Of a DNA stretch of 41,935 nucleotides, positions 15,058 to 21,843 are shown one piece after another. This stretch comes from Parapedobacter lycopersici_A. GTDB taxonomy: Bacteria; Bacteroidota; Bacteroidia; Sphingobacteriales; Sphingobacteriaceae. The stretch lies in assembly GCF_040395035.1 (NCBI RefSeq), contig NZ_JBEBRB010000020.1:1-41935 (forward strand). The letters run 5' to 3'. The position numbers and the translations under genes were made by a program. The notes under the pieces are model-generated. The model was given only the letters and a program-made list of their open reading frames with translations. It searched no databases and was not told the origin of the DNA. The stretch's first letter is position 1. Every line of letters begins with the position of its first letter.

Positions 15058-16077
15058 ATGGCAAACATCAAAGTAGGTATTGTTGGCTCTGCGGGGTATA
15101 CCGGAGGGGAGTTGTTGCGGATACTGATTTACCACCCCCAGGTGGAAATCGTATTTGCCCACAGTGCGAGCAGTGCGGGCCGCAAGCTATCCGATGTACA
15201 CACTGATCTGCTTGGCGATACGGACTTGCAATTCACCGATCAGGTGAGCAATGAAATTGATGTACTTTTCCTGTGCGTGGGCCATGGTGATGCGCGTAAA
15301 TATTTAGAAGCGAATCCCGTTGTGCCGCACATTAAGATTGTTGATCTCTCACAGGACTACCGCCTCAGCGCCAATACCACATATCAGGGGAAGTCATTTG
15401 TATACGGCTTGCCGGAATTACAACGAGAGATGATTCGAACCGCACAGTACGTTGCTAATCCAGGCTGTTTTGCGACGGGCATTCAGTTGGCGTTACTCCC
15501 GTTGGCGGCCAGTGGGTTATTGCCGGAAGAGATCCATATCAATGCTACTACCGGCTCTACCGGGGCGGGCCAGAAACCGACACCTACTTCGCATTTCAGC
15601 TGGCGCAGCAATAATCTTTCGGTATATAAGGCATTTGATCATCAGCATTTACAGGAAATCAGCGAGTCGCTGGAGCGGCTACAGCCGGGCTTTCTGCCTG
15701 CATCGGACGGATCTTTGCTTCAACGTGCACAGCAACGGATCAATATTATCCCGCAGCGGGGCAATTTTCCGAGGGGGATATTAGCTGCTATATACGTCAA
15801 TAGCGACCTTTCAGAGGAAGCGGCATATGCGTTGTATACATCCTATTATGCGACGCATCCGTTCACCCATCTTAGCACGGAAAATGTGGATCTTAAACAG
15901 GTGGTAAACACCAATAAGTGTATCATTCACCTGGAGAAGCACGATGGTAAGCTGTTTATCATCAGTATCGTAGACAATCTGCTTAAAGGAGCCAGCGGTC
16001 AGGCAGTGCAAAATATGAACCTGCTTTTTGGCCTGGATGAAACTGCGGGCCTGCGGTTAAAAAGCGTAGGATTTTAA
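15058..16077 (+). CDS. argC: N-acetyl/succinyl-gamma-glutamyl-phosphate reductase
   Basis: Third step of arginine synthesis, NADPH reduction of acylglutamyl phosphate to the semialdehyde. The Rossmann motif is GIVGSAGYTGGELLR (7-21) and the catalytic cysteine C137 lies in ANPGCFATG. The histidine-containing HFSWRSNN loop is visible. The 339 residues are the usual size. It is six bases after argG and ends the operon, converging with hemL across a 23-base gap without a clear terminator. Confidence 0.96.
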   Translation: MANIKVGIVGSAGYTGGELLRILIYHPQVEIVFAHSASSAGRKLSDVHTDLLGDTDLQFTDQVSNEIDVLFLCVGHGDARKYLEANPVVPHIKIVDLSQDYRLSANTTYQGKSFVYGLPELQREMIRTAQYVANPGCFATGIQLALLPLAASGLLPEEIHINATTGSTGAGQKPTPTSHFSWRSNNLSVYKAFDHQHLQEISESLERLQPGFLPASDGSLLQRAQQRINIIPQRGNFPRGILAAIYVNSDLSEEAAYALYTSYYATHPFTHLSTENVDLKQVVNTNKCIIHLEKHDGKLFIISIVDNLLKGASGQAVQNMNLLFGLDETAGLRLKSVGF

Positions 16078-16100
16078 CCCGACCTGTTAGTCATTTCAAG

Positions 16101-17474
16101 TTATTTATTCGGACGAAACACTTCATCCAGACTTTCGAAAACAGCCCGTTTTGTCTTTTCCAGCTCCATTTTGCTGTGTGCTGCCGATACAAATCCGACC
16201 TCGTAACCGGAAGGCCCTAGGTAAATCCCCCTGTTGAGCAGCTCCCGGTGGAAGACTTTGTACAGTTCCATGCTGGAAGGGTCAATATCACTGGCTGCTT
16301 TGATTGTTGTTTTGTCGGTAAATGCAAACCAGAAAATAGATCCGACGCTGAATATCCTGCACTTGTAATTTTTGGCCGTAGCATAGCGCTGAATGGCCGC
16401 GACAAATTCATCGGTTTTGGTATGCAGGCTTTTATAAAAACCACTGTTTTTGAGTTCGGTAAGCTGGGCAATACCGGCTGCCATGGCCACCGGGTTTCCC
16501 GATAGCGTACCGGCCTGATACACCCCCCCGTCCGGAGAAATATGGCTCATCAATTCGTCCGATGCCCCATAAGCACCAACTGGCATGCCACCGCCGATTA
16601 TTTTTCCGTAGGTAACAATGTCGGGCTGGACTTCATAATACGCTGCTGCGCCGCCGAATCCCAGCCGAAATCCGGTAATTACTTCGTCAAATATCAGCAA
16701 TGCCTCATGTTCGCGTGTGAGTGTGCGCAGGAAATGAATGTATTCCCTATCCTGCAGCAGTAAGCCATTATTTGCAGGTACGCCTTCAATAATGACTGCA
16801 GCGATCTGACCACTAAATTGTGAAAACGCTTCGGTTACGGCGTGCTGGTCATTCAATGGGACGACAATGGTTTCATCAGCAAACGCCCGGGGTACCCCTG
16901 CCGATGAGGTTTCACCGAATGTAACCAAGCCCGAGCCTGCTTTAACTAACAGCGAGTCCGAGTGGCCATGATAACAGCCTTCAAATTTAATGATCTTGTC
17001 TTTGCGCGTGTAGCCCCGGGCCAGGCGGATGGCCGACATAACCGCTTCGGTGCCGGAGCTGACAAACCTGATCTTCTGAAGGTATTTGTTGTTTTTGAGA
17101 ATCAGCTCGGCAAGTTCGTTTTCCAGTCGGGTGGGCGCGCCGAAACTCAGGCCATTCTCCATTGTTTTAATTACTTTCTCCCTGATTTTTGGATGATTGT
17201 GCCCTAGGATTAACGGTCCCCATGAACAACAGAAATCAATAAATTGATTGCCGTCCGCGTCCCAGATGAAGCAGCCGTCGCCCCGTTCAATGAAGAGCGG
17301 TGTTCCATATACCGACTTGAAAGCCCTTACGGGTGAATTTACACCTCCCGGGAAATACTGCTTGGCCTTTTCGTATAACCTAGCCGATGTTTCCCTTGAA
17401 ATATCGCCCTTTTTGCCGTTATTTACCGTGCCTTCTTCCTGCGTGGAAAAGGCTTTCTTCAATGAATTTAACAT
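16101..17474 (-). CDS. hemL: Glutamate-1-semialdehyde 2,1-aminomutase
   Basis: PLP enzyme making 5-aminolevulinate from glutamate-1-semialdehyde in the C5 heme route. FPGGVNSPVRAF (41-52), SSGTEAVMSAIR (139-150), the aspartate in FDEVITGFR (262-270) and the PLP lysine K291 in TYGKIIGGGMPVG identify it. It has 457 residues; about 25 extra residues at the N-terminus (polar, charged) precede the conserved SARLYEKAKQYFPGG, and a later start is possible though no good ATG is present there. Last gene of the hemA-hemCD-hemB-hemL series, 18 bases after hemB. Confidence 0.96.
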   Translation of the reverse strand: MLNSLKKAFSTQEEGTVNNGKKGDISRETSARLYEKAKQYFPGGVNSPVRAFKSVYGTPLFIERGDGCFIWDADGNQFIDFCCSWGPLILGHNHPKIREKVIKTMENGLSFGAPTRLENELAELILKNNKYLQKIRFVSSGTEAVMSAIRLARGYTRKDKIIKFEGCYHGHSDSLLVKAGSGLVTFGETSSAGVPRAFADETIVVPLNDQHAVTEAFSQFSGQIAAVIIEGVPANNGLLLQDREYIHFLRTLTREHEALLIFDEVITGFRLGFGGAAAYYEVQPDIVTYGKIIGGGMPVGAYGASDELMSHISPDGGVYQAGTLSGNPVAMAAGIAQLTELKNSGFYKSLHTKTDEFVAAIQRYATAKNYKCRIFSVGSIFWFAFTDKTTIKAASDIDPSSMELYKVFHRELLNRGIYLGPSGYEVGFVSAAHSKMELEKTKRAVFESLDEVFRPNK

Positions 17475-17492
17475 GGTTGTTTTGTTAGTTTG

Positions 17493-18464
17493 CTATAGCC
17501 ACTTTTTCTCCAGCACTTCTTTGGCATGATAGGTGAGTATTGCGGTGGCGCCGGCTCTCCGGATCCCCGTCAGTACTTCCATGGTTGCCCGTTGCTCATC
17601 AAGCCACCCGTTACGGGCCGAGGCTTTTATCATCGCGTATTCTCCGCTGACGTTATAAGCCGCAATAGGCAATTCGAACTTGTCACCAAGCAATTTGATG
17701 ATATCCAAGTAGGCCAAGGCGGGTTTCACCATTAGGAAATCCGCACCCTCACGCATATCCAGTTCGGCCTCTATTAAGGCTTCCCGCTGGTTGGCGGGGT
17801 TCATTTGGTAGGTTTTCTTATCGCCGTGTTTTGGTGCCGAATTAAGCGCGTCGCGGAATGGGCCGTAAAAGGCACTGGCATATTTTGCTGTATACGACAT
17901 GAGGGACACCGAGGTGAACCCATTATTGTCTAATACGCTTCGGATATGGCCTATCCGGCCGTCCATCATATCGGAGGGCGCGATAATATCCGCCCCTGCC
18001 TGTGCATGGGCGAGGGCCATCCTGCCCAGTACTTCCAGCGTTTCATCGTTGAGGATCTCCCCATTTTCCACAATGCCATCATGGCCATCGCTGCTATAAG
18101 GATCCATTGCCACATCGGTCACGACACATGCTTCCGGAAAGCGGCTTTTTACTTCGGCAATAGCCCGGAGATAGAGGCTCCCTTCCCGGGTGCTTTCTGT
18201 TGCATATTTATCTTTTAACGACTCGTCAATGTTGGGAAATAGGTCAAACGCCTGCAAACCCAGTTCCATGCATTGTTCGATTTCGCGCAACAGGTTGTCG
18301 ATGGAGTACCGATAAATACCAGGCATGGACGTCACTTCTGATTGGACGTTTGTCCCTTCAATAACAAACAATGGAAAAATAAGATTAGCAGCCGTAATAT
18401 GGGTTTCCTGCACCATATTACGTATGACCGCAGATTTGCGGTTCCTTCTTGGTCTAATCAACAT
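17493..18464 (-). CDS. hemB: Porphobilinogen synthase (5-aminolevulinate dehydratase)
   Basis: Condenses two 5-aminolevulinates to porphobilinogen. It has 323 residues, with the two active-site lysines K194 (SYTAKYASAFYGPFR) and K247 (FLMVKPAL). The metal loop reads DVAMDPYSSDGHDG (117-130), with aspartates where zinc-type enzymes have three cysteines, so it should be the magnesium-type, zinc-independent form. It sits between hemCD and hemL on the same strand. An 80-base gap separates it from hemCD. Confidence 0.97.
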   Translation of the reverse strand: MLIRPRRNRKSAVIRNMVQETHITAANLIFPLFVIEGTNVQSEVTSMPGIYRYSIDNLLREIEQCMELGLQAFDLFPNIDESLKDKYATESTREGSLYLRAIAEVKSRFPEACVVTDVAMDPYSSDGHDGIVENGEILNDETLEVLGRMALAHAQAGADIIAPSDMMDGRIGHIRSVLDNNGFTSVSLMSYTAKYASAFYGPFRDALNSAPKHGDKKTYQMNPANQREALIEAELDMREGADFLMVKPALAYLDIIKLLGDKFELPIAAYNVSGEYAMIKASARNGWLDEQRATMEVLTGIRRAGATAILTYHAKEVLEKKWL

Positions 18465-18544
18465 ACCTACAATTATTTTTATTTACGCTCACGGATTGCC
18501 ATTGCAATAATGCCATGCTGACGCTCACGGAACAATGCCTTCTG

Positions 18545-20188
18545 CTAATAGTCCAGTCCAAATACAGCTTCGGCCAGGCCAATCTCATCCGGCGAATACG
18601 GAAGGCTGTAGGAAAGTCCCAGTTCTTCGATTTTCCGCCCTGTGGAATGGCCAATGCAGATGATCTGCTGTCCGGGTTCTACGAGGTTGTCCGCAAAATA
18701 TGCCTCCACATTGGAAGGACTGGTGAAGATAAGTACATCGGCATTTGATTTGGAAACGTCGGTGTCAATGCGGGTTTGATAAACCGGCAAATTAATGACT
18801 TTAGTGTCCGCGTGGAGTGATTTTTGAATGGTCTCCAGTGAGTCTTTCGCCCGGGGAATCAACACGGTCTTACCAGCCGCTATCGTTGCAAATTCATCGG
18901 CAATTTTCTTCATGTCGATGCCCTGCTGTTCGCCCGAAAAGTCCGGGGCATGTCCGTATTGCCGTAACGTCTCTTCCGAACCCCGACCAATAACAGCAAA
19001 TTTTGTCCGTTTGCTGAGCCGCGGTTCAAGTTTGAAAAAGTTCTCAATACCGTTTTTACTATTGAAGAAAATCCAGTCTACATATTTTAGAATAAAAGGA
19101 TCAAGCTTATTGATGATGGGGAAGATCCGGATCAGAGACCGTCCATCTACGCTGATACCGTGTTTTGCCATGGCACGGTGGAAGTAGCTGTTTTCGGCTA
19201 CATCACGCGTGATAAATACCTGGCTTGGTAATTTTCGGCTTTTATTGTATTTGGCGGCTACTCGTTCGGCCAATCCTTCGCTTTCCGTCGCAGTTAAAAA
19301 CAGGCGATCCGGAAATTCGTCATCTTCGTCGGCTTTGGACGTCCAAACCTCGTATTTGTCGTTGTTTTTCTGGCAATAACAGCCCAGTGGCGCATGGCAT
19401 CCCGCGTCAAAAAGGCGCAATACCTCACGTTCGACCGCGATGGTTTCCGCAACTTCCGTATCGTGTATTTTTTGAAGGATTTTGTACAGGCTGTGATCAC
19501 TTTCCCGGATCTGGACGGCCAGCACCCCTTGTGCCGGGGCCGGTATAATTTCGGTGGGCGGCAGTTCTTCTACATGAAAATCGCTGAGGTCGGCACCAAT
19601 GCGTGTGATGCCCGCTTTAGCCAGCATAATGGCGTCGTAGTCTTCATCACGGAGTTTCTGAATACGGGTCAAGACATTCCCGCGCAGGTCATCGAACTCG
19701 AGGTCGGGACGCATGGCCAGTAACTGGGCTTTGCGGCGGTTGGAAGATGTTCCTACAATAGCATTGTGTTTCAGCGCAAGCCGTTTTTTGAAATCGACGC
19801 AGTCTTTATGGATAATCAGTAGTTCCGCAGGGTCCTCCCGGCTTGATACAGCCGCGATCGTCAGGCCTTCAGGATGGGCGGTCGGAAGGTCTTTGTGCGA
19901 ATGCACCGCCAAGTCAATGCCACCACTGAGGAGTTCTTCTTCCAGCTCTTTCGTGAAAAAGCCTTTCCCCTCCAGCTTATCAAGCCGCAGGTGCTGTACA
20001 ATGTCACCCTGGGTTTTGATGATCTTAAGCTCGGCCGGTACGCCGATTTCGGCCAGTCTATCCTTAATATAGTTGGCTTGCCATAAGGCTAATTCGCTGC
20101 CCCGGGTGCCGATAATCAGTGTACGGTCTACAAGTGGGGCCGCCGGTACTTCATTTTCAGTCAAAGGTTCCGCAATTATCATAGCCAA
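18545..20188 (-). CDS. hemCD: Hydroxymethylbilane synthase fused to uroporphyrinogen-III synthase
   Basis: A 547-residue fusion of two consecutive heme enzymes. HemC covers about 22-315: IIGTRGSELALWQA, the catalytic aspartate D100 in LAVHSHKDLP, GTSSNRRKAQLL, and the dipyrromethane cofactor cysteine C264 in DAGCHAPLG. From about 320 to the end the sequence has the bilobal HemD pattern (VFITRDVAENSYFHRAM, VDWIFFNSKNGIENFF, FAVIGRGSEETL, VLIFTSPSNVEAYF, CIGHSTGRKIEELG). The fusion would channel unstable hydroxymethylbilane into ring closure. This arrangement occurs in Sphingobacteriaceae. The HemD part diverges fast in all bacteria, so its assignment rests on those segments and length. Confidence 0.93.
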   Translation of the reverse strand: MAMIIAEPLTENEVPAAPLVDRTLIIGTRGSELALWQANYIKDRLAEIGVPAELKIIKTQGDIVQHLRLDKLEGKGFFTKELEEELLSGGIDLAVHSHKDLPTAHPEGLTIAAVSSREDPAELLIIHKDCVDFKKRLALKHNAIVGTSSNRRKAQLLAMRPDLEFDDLRGNVLTRIQKLRDEDYDAIMLAKAGITRIGADLSDFHVEELPPTEIIPAPAQGVLAVQIRESDHSLYKILQKIHDTEVAETIAVEREVLRLFDAGCHAPLGCYCQKNNDKYEVWTSKADEDDEFPDRLFLTATESEGLAERVAAKYNKSRKLPSQVFITRDVAENSYFHRAMAKHGISVDGRSLIRIFPIINKLDPFILKYVDWIFFNSKNGIENFFKLEPRLSKRTKFAVIGRGSEETLRQYGHAPDFSGEQQGIDMKKIADEFATIAAGKTVLIPRAKDSLETIQKSLHADTKVINLPVYQTRIDTDVSKSNADVLIFTSPSNVEAYFADNLVEPGQQIICIGHSTGRKIEELGLSYSLPYSPDEIGLAEAVFGLDY

Positions 20189-20275
20189 AATTAGTGAATT
20201 AAAGCATTATCCGAACGGATATGTCAAAAGATTACCTAGAATATACACGAAATGGGCTGGTGCGATGGATGTGAA

Positions 20276-21517
20276 TCAGTTAAGATCCGTATGGTTTGTC
20301 TTTACCAGTATATCCTTTGCCATCACCATGGGCACCTTAATGTATTTCTTTTCCATGTAGTCGATCACTTTCTCCAGCACTTCCCGGGAATTGGCATCCA
20401 AGGTGCCTATTTCGTTGGCAAAAACTTCATTAAGTGCCAATGCACGAATTTCCTTTACCTTTTCCGGGACCTGGCGCATGGCCAATTCTACCCGGCGTTG
20501 CTTTAGTGCCGGTAAAAAGTCGCGGATATTGTCGGCGATGATCTGCTCGGCATGAACCAGTTCGTCGTAGCGTTCCTGCAGGTTTTTAGAAGCGATGGCC
20601 TGTAGGCCGCCAACTTCGATATAATGAACCGGATAATTGTCAAGGATAATGGGGTGGATGTCATTCGGCACCGCCAGGTCCACAATCACCTTTTTGTCGG
20701 TTTCTCCATTGAGAAGAGACTGATAAGTGTCCTGATCGATAATGGCTTCGGGGGCTCCGGTACAGGTGATCAGAATATCGAATCCGCCGTTGTAGTTCCC
20801 CAGTTCGCTTAGCGGATAGGTTTGTGCATTCAGCTCTGTTCCCAGTGCCTGTGCATTTTCCAGCGTACGGTTAAATACGACGAAATTTGAAAATTTATGT
20901 TTGAGTAGGTATTTGGCAATATTCTGGTTGGTTTCGCCGGCTCCGATAATAAGTATCCGTGGGTTTTCGTGCAGTTTGATTTCGCGGAGTTTGCGGTACG
21001 CGAGCGAAACGACGGAAACCGGATTGCGGGAGATCCGGGTATGGGTATATACTTCCTTAGCTGTTTTGACCAGGCGTTCCATCATCAGTCGAAGGAAGTC
21101 TCCGGTAAAACCACTTTTTCGGCAACGTTCATACGCTTTGCGGACCTGTGCCAGAATTTCCTTTTCACCAACGACCAGACTCTCAAGCGAGCAGGACATG
21201 CGGAACAGATGATTCAGTGCGTCCAAACCCTCGTAGGTGGTTACCTGGCCAAGGAAACACTCCAGGCGCTCGGCCGGCACGCAAAAATTAAGGCTGTGCA
21301 TAAAGTCCTTGATAAAACCCGGAGTCAATTCATGCGGCCCGTAGAAGACGAATTCCACACGATTGCATGTGCCGATGTAAAATATTTCGGGTATATCAAA
21401 GCTATGCTTAAGATGAATCAGCCGGCTTTCCAGCTCTTCATTGCAAATCACCAAATTGCCCAAATCTTTCAGCTCAACATGCTTATGGGTGAATGCTATG
21501 ACTTTGAGATTTTTCAA
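20276..21517 (-). CDS. hemA: Glutamyl-tRNA reductase
   Basis: Entry enzyme of the C5 heme pathway, reducing glutamyl-tRNA with NADPH. It has 413 residues, with the thioester cysteine C51 in YIGTCNRVEF, the SLVVGEKEILAQVRKAY segment, the Rossmann motif ILIIGAGETNQNIAKYL and the C-terminal helical dimerisation domain. First gene of the hem series. The gap of 87 bases to hemCD is the largest but one in the run, and no terminator is seen there. Confidence 0.97.
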   Translation of the reverse strand: MKNLKVIAFTHKHVELKDLGNLVICNEELESRLIHLKHSFDIPEIFYIGTCNRVEFVFYGPHELTPGFIKDFMHSLNFCVPAERLECFLGQVTTYEGLDALNHLFRMSCSLESLVVGEKEILAQVRKAYERCRKSGFTGDFLRLMMERLVKTAKEVYTHTRISRNPVSVVSLAYRKLREIKLHENPRILIIGAGETNQNIAKYLLKHKFSNFVVFNRTLENAQALGTELNAQTYPLSELGNYNGGFDILITCTGAPEAIIDQDTYQSLLNGETDKKVIVDLAVPNDIHPIILDNYPVHYIEVGGLQAIASKNLQERYDELVHAEQIIADNIRDFLPALKQRRVELAMRQVPEKVKEIRALALNEVFANEIGTLDANSREVLEKVIDYMEKKYIKVPMVMAKDILVKTNHTDLN

Positions 21518-21549
21518 GGTTGTATTCCGCTCACTTAATTTTTCGGTAA

Positions 21550-21557
21550 CAAAAGTA
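21550..21557 (-). promoter_or_regulatory. Bacteroidota-type -7 element for hemA
   Basis: Minus-strand TACTTTTG matches TAnnTTTG and would start transcription about 25 bases before the hemA ATG. A TTG further upstream on the same strand (21582-21584) is 24 bases away, slightly longer than usual spacing. Confidence 0.45.
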
Positions 21558-21647
21558 CAACATATGGTACCAGTAGTATGTCAAAAATGTGTCAAACACA
21601 GATATTTAGAATGTTTATAAATTAAGTGGTTTTTGTGAAATTATGCT

Positions 21648-21655
21648 TACCTTTG
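21648..21655 (+). promoter_or_regulatory. Candidate -7 element before the TPP riboswitch
   Basis: TACCTTTG matches TAnnTTTG and would place the transcript start near 21662, just before the conserved GGGGTGCC of the riboswitch. No good -33 element is seen. The same bases are part of CTTACCTT (21646-21653), an exact complement of AAGGTAAG (21770-21777) after the aptamer; if that pairing is the aptamer closing stem, the promoter must be further upstream. Confidence 0.4.
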
Positions 21656-21662
21656 CCCCCAT

Positions 21663-21777
21663 CATATAGGGGTGCCTTGTTTGGTTCAATCAAACACAAA
21701 TTAAGGCTGAGATTATACCCATCCCGATATATATCGGGAGCACCTGATCCGGATAATGCCGGCGTAGGGAAGGTAAG
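21663..21777 (+). promoter_or_regulatory. TPP riboswitch (THI element)
   Basis: Conserved blocks appear in order: GGGGTGCC (21669-21676), GGCTGAGA (21705-21712), ACCC, CACCTGATCCGG and TAATGCCGGCGTAGGGAAG. The variable P3 arm is TTGTTTG/CAAACACAA. An accessory hairpin, the 18-base palindrome TCCCGATATATATCGGGA, lies between the GAGA and CCTGAT blocks. It controls the TonB receptor that begins 67 bases later. The downstream stretch has a hairpin (21790-21816) whose loop contains ACCCCT, complementary to AGGGGT at 21668-21673 in the aptamer, a possible switching pair. Confidence 0.93.
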
Positions 21778-21789
21778 TTAAATAAGGAC

Positions 21790-21816
21790 AACCACTGCGA
21801 ACCCCTTGCAGTAGTT
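21790..21816 (+). promoter_or_regulatory. Hairpin between riboswitch and receptor gene (possible expression platform)
   Basis: AACCACTGC (21790-21798) pairs with GCAGTAGTT (21808-21816) with one mismatch, loop GAACCCCTT. No U-run follows, so transcription termination is unlikely. It lies 28 bases before the ATG, and its loop can pair with the 5' strand of the aptamer. Translational control or mRNA folding is the more likely mechanism; this is inference. Confidence 0.35.
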
Positions 21817-21843
21817 ATGTTTAACTAAAAAATAATAGTTTAA

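Noticed and set aside
21722..21739. 18-base palindrome TCCCGATATATATCGGGA as an operator
   Set aside because: It sits between conserved blocks of the TPP riboswitch, where a variable-length hairpin is expected.
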